Source of the DNA: Oceaniferula spumae
GTDB taxonomy: Bacteria > Verrucomicrobiota > Verrucomicrobiia > Verrucomicrobiales > Akkermansiaceae
NCBI RefSeq assembly: GCF_042849255.1
Contig: NZ_AP026866.1
Span: 3,720,001-3,784,000 of the forward strand
Length of the DNA stretch: 64,000 nucleotides
Reading direction: 5' to 3'
The position numbers and the translations under genes were made by a program. Under the pieces are notes generated by a model that was not told the origin of the DNA, ran no database searches, and saw only the letters and a list, made by a program, of their open reading frames with translations. Of this stretch, positions 9,693 through 17,947 are shown piece by piece; position 1 is the stretch's first letter; every line of letters starts with the position of its first letter.

Positions 9693-9727
9693 AAAAAACG
9701 CGCAAGCCATGTAGCCAGCGCGTTTTT
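9693..9727 (-). terminator. rho-independent terminator after the 9751 gene
   Basis: The arms 9693-9703 (A-run then CGCGC) and 9718-9727 (GCGCG then T5) pair perfectly over ten bases around a 14-base loop. On the minus strand the stem is followed by a T run, so it fits the end of the leftward three-gene unit that stops at 9751. It is symmetrical enough to work both ways. The rest of the 9472-9750 gap shows nothing else that I can support apart from the hppA promoter region. Confidence 0.75.
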
Positions 9728-9750
9728 GAAGGGTGGTGGATCGTGGAGAT

Positions 9751-11724
9751 TTATTCGGCACCGCCGTCAGCGACAGGCTCACTGCTCACAGGAGTGTCAC
9801 CGGGTTCAGGCAGGATACGTTTGACCAAGCGGTCGATGCCTTCTTGGGCGAACTTACTGTCCGGATAAATGCTCTTGGCTTCCAGATACCATGACAGCGC
9901 GGAACCGGTCTGCGGATTGAGATCGTTGTCCTCAAACTCCTTGGCTCGGGTCAGGGCCACGGTGAAGTCGGCGACTTTGGATGAGAGTTTTTCCAACTGG
10001 CGAAGAAGTTCCGGATCTTTAGGGAACTCATCGCGCAGGGTGGCGAGGCTTTCCCAGGCAGCGTAGTCATTGCCAATCTTGGAAAACTCCTTGGCCTGAA
10101 TGATGGAGCCATCGATGCGATGGATGTTCTTGATGATTTGTTCAACGGCGTCCTTACGCTCAGAGTCATCTTGCACCACAGGCACAAATTCATACTGGCG
10201 CTTAAAGATCTCACGGAAGTTACTTTCGCTGAGCAGGCGATCGAAATCGTCTAGTAGAGTCTTGGCAACTTCACCTTTATCCAGCATGGAATCGAGACGT
10301 TTGTCGATTTCCTTGAGGCGAGGATTGGTGGGCCATACTTGGGTGGCGTTTTTGAGTTCTTGTTCAAACTTCTCCTGATCACCCTGCATCAGGGCGATCT
10401 TGGCAGCGCGCACGTGACCATCGGAAACGCGGGTATAGGCCGCGATCGCACCCTCGGCTTTGGTAGAGTCAAAGTCGCTGGAGCGTTTTTTCAAAGCTTC
10501 TAAGTAAACCTGAGCACGTGCATAGTCGTGGACGTCCATGGCTTTGACCAAGGCGTGTCCATCGCGAACGTATTCCAGAATTTGGCGACGGTCCTCAGCG
10601 GGAATTGTTTGCACGGCAGGCAGGAACTCGCCAATGGCATAGGCCTCGGTGAGACGACGCGAGGCGGAATGTAGCTCGTTGTGCGAGAGGTGATTCTTAA
10701 AGGCAGCAACAAAGGTGGTGACTTTGCGCATGGCTTCATTGGCAGCCGAGTCGAGACCGGTGACGGTGGGATCAACCCCCAGACCTTCGCCGAAGAATTT
10801 GGACACATCAGAGTTCTTCTTCAGGCGCATCTTGCTGTCTCCGTCGCGGAAGATCAGGTTGTAGAATCGTGTGCCGATGACGACGTGTTCGAAGCGACGT
10901 TGGACAAAGAGCTGTGCGAGCAGAGCCTGATACTGAATCTTGGCCTGCACGATGTTGATCTCGTCTTTGGCCTGATGCATTTTCTTCAGGGCCTCGATCT
11001 CGATGATGCGTTTTTGCATCTCCTGAAGTTCGTAGGACTCGGTGGATTTCTCGATGGTGGTTTTTTTGGCTTTGCCTTTTCCACCTGTTTTTTTGGTGTT
11101 GGCCTCGGAATCACCCAGTTCCTGTTTCTTGGCGACGATGTCGGCATTGTAGATGATGCGTTTTTTCTCCTTCTCCAGGCTTTCGATGTAGTCCTTGGAG
11201 TTGCTGATCGAGCCCTTGGAGAGCATAGCCGCGTAGATGGCATTAGAAAGGGAGTCGCAAATCCGGCCGTCACCAGGGTAAGATGAAGCACGGGGGAGAA
11301 GGGCGAAGCCGTTGCGCAGTTTCTGTGAAATGGTAACTCCTTTGGTGTGTGGGGAAACGGCATCAAGGATGGCGTCGATGGTTTCGCGGTATTCCTTGGC
11401 CGCGGCAGACTGGTTGGGAGTGTCAGCGAGGTAGGATTCAAACTGTCCACCCAGACGGTTATCGCCGAGGTTGAAGGTGTGACCCATCAGGGTGATGGTT
11501 TCCTGAGTAGGATCAATGAATGGGACCTCGTTGCCATAGGGAGAGCTGGACTCCTTTTTTTCACGCACGATGGTGGTGTCGCCTCCGCCGGAAGGTGCTG
11601 GCTTGGGTTTGGCTCCACCTCCTTTTGTAGGATCGTAAACTTGTGCGGTGACGGGTAGGGCGAAGCAGGGGATGGCTGCCATCGCAATTACGGTGCGTGG
11701 GACTCGAGTGTGAAGATTTTTCAT
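9751..11724 (-). CDS. secreted helical-repeat (TPR/coiled-coil-like) protein
   Basis: About 657 residues from the ATG at 11724, chosen because a signal peptide (VIAMAAIPCFALPVTAQ) follows at once and because it lies 25 bp after the upstream gene stop. A Gly/Pro-rich linker (GGGAKPKPAPSGGG) follows the signal. Residues about 170-280 are a highly charged helical region with coiled-coil character and a basic KKTGGKGKAKK patch. The C-terminal half consists of helical pairs resembling TPR units. No named family is recognised. It is the last gene of a unit with an ABCG-like exporter and a small membrane-anchored protein, so it may be the periplasmic component of that system. Confidence 0.75.
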   Translation of the reverse strand: MKNLHTRVPRTVIAMAAIPCFALPVTAQVYDPTKGGGAKPKPAPSGGGDTTIVREKKESSSPYGNEVPFIDPTQETITLMGHTFNLGDNRLGGQFESYLADTPNQSAAAKEYRETIDAILDAVSPHTKGVTISQKLRNGFALLPRASSYPGDGRICDSLSNAIYAAMLSKGSISNSKDYIESLEKEKKRIIYNADIVAKKQELGDSEANTKKTGGKGKAKKTTIEKSTESYELQEMQKRIIEIEALKKMHQAKDEINIVQAKIQYQALLAQLFVQRRFEHVVIGTRFYNLIFRDGDSKMRLKKNSDVSKFFGEGLGVDPTVTGLDSAANEAMRKVTTFVAAFKNHLSHNELHSASRRLTEAYAIGEFLPAVQTIPAEDRRQILEYVRDGHALVKAMDVHDYARAQVYLEALKKRSSDFDSTKAEGAIAAYTRVSDGHVRAAKIALMQGDQEKFEQELKNATQVWPTNPRLKEIDKRLDSMLDKGEVAKTLLDDFDRLLSESNFREIFKRQYEFVPVVQDDSERKDAVEQIIKNIHRIDGSIIQAKEFSKIGNDYAAWESLATLRDEFPKDPELLRQLEKLSSKVADFTVALTRAKEFEDNDLNPQTGSALSWYLEAKSIYPDSKFAQEGIDRLVKRILPEPGDTPVSSEPVADGGAE

Positions 11725-11749
11725 AATAAGTAGCTGTAGTTGATGGAGT

Positions 11750-12169
11750 TTACTTCGCTTTGACATCGAGCGCAACTGGCATTCCTTCGCGATTGATTTC
11801 TACCTTGAAGGTGTAGCTGTGCCCTTTTTCGAGATTTACGTTATCGATGCCGGCCGGAACCATGATGCCAATCATGCCTTCATCCCCGTCACCTTGTTCG
11901 GTGGTCAGGGAAATTAACTGGCCTCGATCGGAGGTCCATTTGAGCTTTTCGATGATTTTTCCGCTGATGCGATATTCATTGCCACTCAGGCTGTTGGCGT
12001 TGTTTTTGAAGTCTGCGATGGACAGTTCGCTCAGGTTTGAGAAATGCTGGGCACGTTTATCGAGGATGATTTTGCCTGCGATGAGTGCGCCGATTACGGC
12101 GACACCGACGATGATATAGACGGCGAGGTTACTTTTACTGGTGGTTTTGGATCTTGATCTGCGGGCCAT
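11750..12169 (-). CDS. small membrane-anchored protein with a compact beta domain
   Basis: A 139-residue protein with a basic N-terminus, one transmembrane helix (LAVYIIVGVAVIGALIAG) and a periplasmic domain of about 100 residues. The domain pattern (YRISGKIIEKLKW, LISLTTEQG, IMVPAGI, YTFKVEIN) alternates strands in a way that resembles an OB-fold, as in CcmE-type periplasmic anchors, but I see no heme-binding histidine motif. It sits 39 bp after the ABC transporter gene and 25 bp before the secreted helical-repeat gene, indicating one transcript. Role unknown; an accessory subunit of the exporter is plausible. Confidence 0.7.
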   Translation of the reverse strand: MARRSRSKTTSKSNLAVYIIVGVAVIGALIAGKIILDKRAQHFSNLSELSIADFKNNANSLSGNEYRISGKIIEKLKWTSDRGQLISLTTEQGDGDEGMIGIMVPAGIDNVNLEKGHSYTFKVEINREGMPVALDVKAK

Positions 12170-12208
12170 GTGAAAATGATGAAGGTAGAAGAGTGATAGT
12201 GGAATGAT

Positions 12209-14074
12209 TTAATCCCAGTGGTGACGTTTGAGGCCGATGTATGAGGCGATTAGGCCGACTGCGATGTGAATGCCGAGTAGATAATGGCAGGCACTGGAGC
12301 TCTGGAACGATGTTTCGGTCACCGCATCGATAGCATTGCGATAGCTCGGATTCATCGAGTCGATACTACCGGACCACGCCCAGTAGGCGGAAATGAATGG
12401 CCGAGTGATGCTTTCAATGCTCTCAGGCAGAGCCAGGACGGCACCGGAGAGGGGGAGTTGGAAACCAACGAGGTAGATCGAAAGCAGCGATGATTGCTCG
12501 GCTGTTTTCATCAGTGATGAAATGCCAAGGCACACAAAGGTCATCGCTGCGTTGACCATCACAAGAAAGACCGTGTGATCGAGGAAACCGGTGTCACTTC
12601 CATCGGGGAATTTCCAGAACTGCTGGACAAAGATGGCCATCCATAGCGACTGAATCAAAATCAGACTGCCTAGGAACGCGATCTTGCTACCAAGGTAGGC
12701 CGATGGCCGGATGCCTCCGAACTTTTCCTTTTCGAAAATCAATCTCTCACCCGCAACTTCTCGGGCTGAGTTGTTAGAACCCATCAGTGAGAGCAGAACC
12801 ACTTGGAACATGACGATGCCGGAAACAGCAGAGCCCACGCTAAGGTAGCTTTTTTCCACCATAGTGTGTTCCTTGATTTCCTGCAGGGTGCCTTCATAGC
12901 GATCAGAAAAGCGTTTGATGTTCTCGTTGCCCCGATCGCTGAATAAGGCGACGAGGATAGGGAAGCAGACGAGGATGGCGAGCTGGAGAAATACCTGACC
13001 GCGGTCTCGGAAGAAAATTTTCCATCGTCTTCCTAACAGAGTGCTAAATTGGCTGAAGACACTTGGTGTGCGCACCAGCTCTGCGGCCTCGCGTACGATT
13101 TCATCTTCACCTGCCGGGTCATCCAGAGGTGCGGTTTCGTGGTGGGAGCGTTTTTTGCGGCGGGAGGGTTTTTCCTCCTGCACTTGTTCCGTGTCGGCTT
13201 TAGGCGCGGATTTTTTCTGCTTCAGAACGTCTTCGGGCAGCGAGAGTGTGCCTTCCTTGATTTGCTGCTCACGGCGCCTTTCCAGCTTGTCGTAATACGC
13301 CACACGGTGTTTCAGCCAGGAGCTTTGCCATTTTTCGGAACGTTGCTTAGCCAGCTGTGGATAGACTTCTTCCATGTCCTCCACGGAGAAATAATGCGTT
13401 AGCCCCTCCGGCGGACCATGGTAGGCCACACGTCCTTCGTGAAGCACGAGAATGGAATCATAAAGCTCCAGATGAGCGAGCGAGTGGGTCACCGATATTA
13501 CGGTGCGTCCGTCACGGCGGGAAAGTTGGTGCAGCAGTCTAACGATGTCGCGCTCCGATCTTGGATCGAGTCCGGAGGTAACTTCGTCACACAGTAGCAG
13601 GTGCGGGCCGGTAACCAGCTCCATGGCCAGACCAAGACGTCGCTTCTGTCCTCCTGACAGCACTTTCACAGGACGGTCCGCCAGTGTCGCCAGCCCTGTT
13701 TCTTCGAGGATTCGGTCTATGCGATTATCCAGCTCCGCGATGTTGCGAGTTTTCACGCGCAAGCGGGTGGCGGATTCGATCGATTCGTCGACCGTCAGCT
13801 GATCGTAAGCGATGGAAAACTGTGGGACGTAGCCGATTTCCGCAGGATCAAAGTCCTCTTCCTCGGCGAGGTTACGTCCGTTCCAGATGAGATCTCCGGC
13901 AGACTCTTCGTTCAGTCCTGCGATGGTTTTAAGCAGCGTGGTTTTGCCGCAGCCTGATGGTCCGACAATGGCCATGAAATGTCCGCGCGGAACATCCAGA
14001 GTAACGTTGTCGATGAGATTGATGGGTTCTCCGTCTTTTTGGATGGAGAAGCAGACGTCTTTGAGTTCGAGCAC
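12209..14074 (-). CDS. ABCG-type half transporter, ATPase fused to ABC-2 membrane domain
   Basis: A 621-residue single-chain half transporter. Residues 1-235 form the ATPase, with Walker A GPSGCGKTT, signature LSGGQKRR, Walker B LLLCDEV and the H-loop SVTHS. A charged linker (about 260-330, including KPSRRKKRSHH) leads to an ABC-2/ABCG-like membrane domain with about six helices from residue 345 onward. This ATPase-first order is that of ABCG proteins, which export lipids or hydrophobic compounds as dimers. Translation starts at GTG (14074). It is the first gene of the 14074-9751 leftward unit. The substrate cannot be read from the sequence. Confidence 0.88.
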   Translation of the reverse strand: MLELKDVCFSIQKDGEPINLIDNVTLDVPRGHFMAIVGPSGCGKTTLLKTIAGLNEESAGDLIWNGRNLAEEEDFDPAEIGYVPQFSIAYDQLTVDESIESATRLRVKTRNIAELDNRIDRILEETGLATLADRPVKVLSGGQKRRLGLAMELVTGPHLLLCDEVTSGLDPRSERDIVRLLHQLSRRDGRTVISVTHSLAHLELYDSILVLHEGRVAYHGPPEGLTHYFSVEDMEEVYPQLAKQRSEKWQSSWLKHRVAYYDKLERRREQQIKEGTLSLPEDVLKQKKSAPKADTEQVQEEKPSRRKKRSHHETAPLDDPAGEDEIVREAAELVRTPSVFSQFSTLLGRRWKIFFRDRGQVFLQLAILVCFPILVALFSDRGNENIKRFSDRYEGTLQEIKEHTMVEKSYLSVGSAVSGIVMFQVVLLSLMGSNNSAREVAGERLIFEKEKFGGIRPSAYLGSKIAFLGSLILIQSLWMAIFVQQFWKFPDGSDTGFLDHTVFLVMVNAAMTFVCLGISSLMKTAEQSSLLSIYLVGFQLPLSGAVLALPESIESITRPFISAYWAWSGSIDSMNPSYRNAIDAVTETSFQSSSACHYLLGIHIAVGLIASYIGLKRHHWD

Positions 14075-14201
14075 GGTGGGATCTAGTGTGTTAGTAGAAA
14101 CAGGGTAGGTCGTCCTGTTTCAACCGAGTTTATTAGGGAAAGTTGCAAATCGTGGCGAGAAGAAAACTTGTGGAATTAGAGGTCAGAGTTAGGCTTATGC
14201 C

Positions 14202-15842
14202 ATGTCGAGACGTTCGCAGAGAAGAAAACCAGCTCGTAGATCATCAGCAGGAAGGGGCGGAGGTGCCAAGTGGACATATCGCATCTTGTCCATACTCGTG
14301 CTGGCGGTAATTCTTGCAGGTTTTGGAGGCTATTTTTGGCTGAAGTCATATCTTCACAGCGATGACTTCCGGGTATTTCTGGGTGAAACAGTGGGGGATG
14401 CCATTGGAGCTGAAGCTCAATTCGAGTTGTTTGAGTGGCAGGGGATGCAGGCGAGGACTGAGGGATTTAGTTCTGAGAATGGCGATTTGATTCGTGGCAT
14501 GCGAGCCGATGGCATCGAGGCCAAGGTGAATTTGTCGGGTGTTCGACGCGGTGTATGGGAAGTCTCCGGATTGCGGGTGAAACAGCTCGATCTCGATCTC
14601 GATACCCGTAGTGCTAAAAATGAAGACGCAGCCGCAGAACCAGAAAATGATCCGACACCAGTAACTGATCCTGGCGACGAAGTTGGTTTTCTGGCCAGTC
14701 TGCTGCCTAACAGGGCTGAGTTGTCATCCGCTCAGATCGAGCGTCTTAATCTGAATCTTGAAACCAAAGCCGGTCATTTGGAGGCGTCCAACCTCATTGC
14801 CAGAATTGATGCGGCCAGCGCCGATGGCGCTTATGATGTGAATCTATCAGACGGTTTAATTGAGACAACTTGGTTTGGATCACCATTGGAACTGGATAGT
14901 GCCAGAGGCAAATATCAAGACGGTCGAATTTACATCACTGAGTCGAGATCCAAGGTCTACGAGCGTGGCCTGCTAGACTTCAGCGGTGAGATCAATGGTG
15001 GTGAATTTGGTTTTTACGGAAACTTACGCGATGTCCGCGTTGAGGAACTGGTGCCGCCAGACTGGCAAAAGCGCCTCACTGGGAATCTGACCACAGAGTT
15101 TAAGGTGCAGTCAGGTAGAGCGCAAAGCGACGGAACCCTGGGCGCTACCATCGTCCGCGGTGAGCTGGAGCTTAAGCGAGGAGTGCTAGAGTCACTACCT
15201 GTACTCGACCGGATCGCGGCCTATGCCAATTCGCGCCGTTTTCGCCGCCTCGATTTTTCTGAGGCCAAATTGAAATACAGGAAAGAAGGAGACCGCCTCG
15301 AACTCACAGAAATTGTTCTGGCGACCGAAGGTCTTGTTCGGATCGAGGGCGAGATGACTCTGGTGGACGGTCGTGTTGACGGTCGCTTTAAAGTCGGCAT
15401 TACCCCAGGCACCCTGGCTCATATTCCAGGCGCGGAGACCAAGGTCTTTTTGCGTGGCGACAAGGGTTTACTCTGGGCCCCCTTGCGCATCACTGGAACG
15501 GTAGATGCTCCCAAGGAAGATCTCAGCGATCGAATGATCGCCGCGGCCGGCGAGCGGATGTTTGAACTCGTGCCCGAAACCGGAAAAATGGCACTGAAAT
15601 TCGCCCATGACACTGCCACCCAACTGCCTGAAAAAACCGCCGAAACTGGAGCGGATGCGTTGAAGACCGGAGTCGAAGCGGTTCAAAAAGGGCTGGAGGA
15701 AGGACCCGCCGCAGGTATCGAGCAGGGAGTCAGAGGTATTTTCGACCTTATTCCCGGTGCACCACGTCAACCGCGTGAGGAGCCCGAGAAAAAGGAGGAC
15801 AAAGATAAACTCGAAGAGGATCTGGAGAAGACTAAGCGGTAA
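14202..15842 (+). CDS. AsmA-like inner-membrane-anchored protein
   Basis: A 546-residue protein. A very basic, Arg/Ser-rich cytoplasmic N-terminus (RRSQRRKPARRSS) precedes one transmembrane helix (LSILVLAVILAGFGGYFWL), and then a long beta-strand-rich periplasmic region. Alternating strands such as LDLDLDTRSA, LELKRGVLESLPVLDRIAAY and the late LVDGRVDGRFKVGI resemble the AsmA/TamB-type beta-groove proteins that carry phospholipid between membranes. The C-terminus ends in a highly charged helix (EEPEKKEDKDKLEEDLEK). It is transcribed away from the ABC unit, with a 127 bp shared upstream region. The AsmA assignment rests on architecture and the 320-430 region, so moderate confidence. Confidence 0.68.
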   Translation: MSRRSQRRKPARRSSAGRGGGAKWTYRILSILVLAVILAGFGGYFWLKSYLHSDDFRVFLGETVGDAIGAEAQFELFEWQGMQARTEGFSSENGDLIRGMRADGIEAKVNLSGVRRGVWEVSGLRVKQLDLDLDTRSAKNEDAAAEPENDPTPVTDPGDEVGFLASLLPNRAELSSAQIERLNLNLETKAGHLEASNLIARIDAASADGAYDVNLSDGLIETTWFGSPLELDSARGKYQDGRIYITESRSKVYERGLLDFSGEINGGEFGFYGNLRDVRVEELVPPDWQKRLTGNLTTEFKVQSGRAQSDGTLGATIVRGELELKRGVLESLPVLDRIAAYANSRRFRRLDFSEAKLKYRKEGDRLELTEIVLATEGLVRIEGEMTLVDGRVDGRFKVGITPGTLAHIPGAETKVFLRGDKGLLWAPLRITGTVDAPKEDLSDRMIAAAGERMFELVPETGKMALKFAHDTATQLPEKTAETGADALKTGVEAVQKGLEEGPAAGIEQGVRGIFDLIPGAPRQPREEPEKKEDKDKLEEDLEKTKR

Positions 15843-15859
15843 GAGCTTCTGAGCGATAG

Positions 15860-16408
15860 TTACTTTAATCTGATCGTAAATTTCTTACCTGCGCCATTCA
15901 TCCATGCCTTGCGGACGCTGCCGAGGAGTTTATCCAGATCACCTTCATCGGAGATGCGATACTCCACAGTCTTTGCGTGAGTGGTAGTGGGGTATTGCTT
16001 GGCTACGATGCTGTTACCGTCCACACCAGTGCGCTCGCCGACTTTGTCGATAATGCCCTTTGTGCGTTCGGTAATACGACCCGCCACATTGGACTCGGCG
16101 TCTTCACTGACTGGGATGATGTAGTAGAAGCGCGCTAGCGAGTTGCCACTGGTATCGATCACAACCTCTGTGACCCTTAGATTGCCATCGATGATGTAGG
16201 TGTGTTTGCTGATTGATGAAATCCGATCCAAGGCCACCACATAGCTGCCCCCTGGAAGATTCGCTTGCCAGAAGCGGCGAGGACCTGCTTCTTCACTTGT
16301 GGCGCTGTTAGACGTTGACTCCGGATTGGCTGTGTCTTGAGCCATGATTGCGGGCGATGCGACTATCATGAGTGATAGCGCGGCGAGGTGAGTATAGATT
16401 TTTTTCAT
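15860..16408 (-). CDS. secreted protein of unknown function
   Basis: A 182-residue protein with a signal peptide (LAALSLMIVASPAIMAQ). The mature part carries ISKHTYIIDGNLRVTEVVIDTSGNSLARFYYI and then a more helical C-terminal half rich in Lys and Glu. No cysteines, lipobox or catalytic motif are apparent, and I do not recognise the family. It is convergent with the AsmA-like gene, with 17 bp between the stop codons, and divergent from the Nudix gene. Probably a periplasmic protein. Confidence 0.65.
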   Translation of the reverse strand: MKKIYTHLAALSLMIVASPAIMAQDTANPESTSNSATSEEAGPRRFWQANLPGGSYVVALDRISSISKHTYIIDGNLRVTEVVIDTSGNSLARFYYIIPVSEDAESNVAGRITERTKGIIDKVGERTGVDGNSIVAKQYPTTTHAKTVEYRISDEGDLDKLLGSVRKAWMNGAGKKFTIRLK

Positions 16409-16532
16409 GTTGATGAGTCGGTATGATGAGGATGGACGATAGTTGTGAAACTACAGACTGGCAACAAAGTTTCATGAAAAGCTTGATGAATCCTTGATCG
16501 TTCAAAATCCTGTAGTTAATAAACACCCCGTC

Positions 16533-16991
16533 ATGGCAAGTTATCGACCGAACGTCGCGGCACTAGTGATTAACCGCGAGGGCAAACTCCTGGTTTGCGA
16601 ACGTGTTAAATCCAAGGGCGCGTGGCAGTTCCCCCAAGGCGGCGCAGACTCAGGTGAAAAACTGACCAAGGCCTTGATCCGAGAGGTTGAAGAGGAAATT
16701 GGCCTGCCAGCTGACAGCTACAAGATTCTAGAGAAAAGAGGGGGCTACACCTACCTCTATCCGGACCAAGTTCGAAAACAGAAATGTTATTTCGATGGTC
16801 AGGAACAGACATATTATCTGTGCCGCCTTAAAAAGAGCGCCCCGGAAATCAATCTGAACGGACATAAGAATCCGGAGTTCGGCCGTTACAAATGGATCAA
16901 GCCGGAGCACTTCAAACTCAAATGGCTGCCTGAGTTCAAGAGACAGGTTTACCGGGCTGTGATGTTGGATTTTTTCGATGTCAGACTGTGA
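16533..16991 (+). CDS. rppH: Nudix hydrolase, RppH-like RNA pyrophosphohydrolase
   Basis: About 152 residues from the ATG at 16533 (MASYRPNVAALVIN), which fits RppH N-termini better than the upstream start at 16494. The full Nudix box is present: GGADSGEKLTKALIREVEEE followed by IGL, giving the GX5EX7REUXEEXGU pattern. The N-terminal YRPNVAALVIN and WQFPQGG segments are typical of RppH, which removes pyrophosphate from the 5' end of mRNA to start its decay; some relatives act on diadenosine polyphosphates. Cytoplasmic, apparently monocistronic, and convergent with the following hydrolase gene 6 bp away. The specific RppH role is inferred from family resemblance. Confidence 0.85.
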   Translation: MASYRPNVAALVINREGKLLVCERVKSKGAWQFPQGGADSGEKLTKALIREVEEEIGLPADSYKILEKRGGYTYLYPDQVRKQKCYFDGQEQTYYLCRLKKSAPEINLNGHKNPEFGRYKWIKPEHFKLKWLPEFKRQVYRAVMLDFFDVRL

Positions 16992-16997
16992 TCGGCA

Positions 16998-17819
16998 CTA
17001 CTTGGCAGGCATGATCTCCGCGCGGAATGTATCGAGCGAATCGAGCACTTCGTCCATGGCGAGTAGATACAGGTCGTTGTGACCTGCTCCTTGGATATCG
17101 ATAAACGTCTTCGGGCCACCGTGGTGCTGATAGAGTTTTTTCCCATGCCACTGGCTGATGACTTGGTCCTGATCGCCGTGAACAATCAATAACGGTGTCT
17201 GAATCTTGTCGATGCGTTTGATGTTTTTGAACTGATCACCTGGGAAGAGAGGAATTCGGGTGACTGCGCGGAATGCAGATACGAAAGGGGATACTAGCAT
17301 CAGCCCTGCGCAAGGTTTCTGTTCTGCCAGCCAGACCGATGGACCACTGCCCACGGACTGTCCGTAGATGATGATTTGATCGGAGGGAATATTGAGTTTT
17401 TGAGTCAAATGCTCCCATGCTGTCCGACAGGCATCATAGCAGGACTCCTCATTGGGTTTCCCGACACTTTTCCCATAACCGGGGTAATCGTAGGCGAGGA
17501 TACCGTAGCCACGAGCGTGAAACTCGTTGAACCGATCATTTAAATACCCAATGTCCTCAGCGTTTCCGTGCGACCACAAAAGGGTCGGCATGCCTGCTTT
17601 GGCTTCCAGGTAATACATCGCCACCGGATCTCCATTGGAGCGAGGGATCAGCAGGAAATCGTCTTGGCCTATTTCGTAGCCGGATTTCGGTGGCTGGAAA
17701 AGAAGCTTGTTTGAGAAGCCCAGCGCCACAACTAGCAAGGCTAGATAGATGAAGGCAAGGGACTTGAGTGGTCTTGTCCAGCTCCACTCTCCTAGAATCC
17801 ATTTTTTCCACTTCGCCAT
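16998..17819 (-). CDS. alpha/beta hydrolase with N-terminal membrane anchor
   Basis: A 273-residue protein with one N-terminal hydrophobic helix (LAFIYLALLVVALGF) and an alpha/beta hydrolase fold of the BEM46/YfhR type. Visible elements are the oxyanion region LLWSHGNAED, the nucleophile elbow IYGQSVGSGPS with Ser in GQSVG, the Asp region IVHGDQDQVI and the catalytic His in GAGHNDL. It would be a serine hydrolase facing the periplasm or held at the membrane. The substrate is unknown. It is divergent from the glucan phosphorylase-like gene and convergent with rppH. Confidence 0.85.
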   Translation of the reverse strand: MAKWKKWILGEWSWTRPLKSLAFIYLALLVVALGFSNKLLFQPPKSGYEIGQDDFLLIPRSNGDPVAMYYLEAKAGMPTLLWSHGNAEDIGYLNDRFNEFHARGYGILAYDYPGYGKSVGKPNEESCYDACRTAWEHLTQKLNIPSDQIIIYGQSVGSGPSVWLAEQKPCAGLMLVSPFVSAFRAVTRIPLFPGDQFKNIKRIDKIQTPLLIVHGDQDQVISQWHGKKLYQHHGGPKTFIDIQGAGHNDLYLLAMDEVLDSLDTFRAEIMPAK

Positions 17820-17947
17820 GATTCAAGTTTCTACCGAGGTGGATAGCAGCAAGCGAAGCATCCAGAAAGTAGCAAATGCGGCTTGGCTAAATCAATGAGC
17901 AGGAGTATCAAACGCCTCCCCCTCAGTATCATAACGACCCTAACCAC

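Noticed and set aside
10681..11286. 201-codon plus-strand frame opposite the helical-repeat gene
   Set aside because: Its translation is Phe/Gly/Leu-rich antisense of Lys/Glu-rich coding; the minus-strand gene has a signal peptide and operon context.
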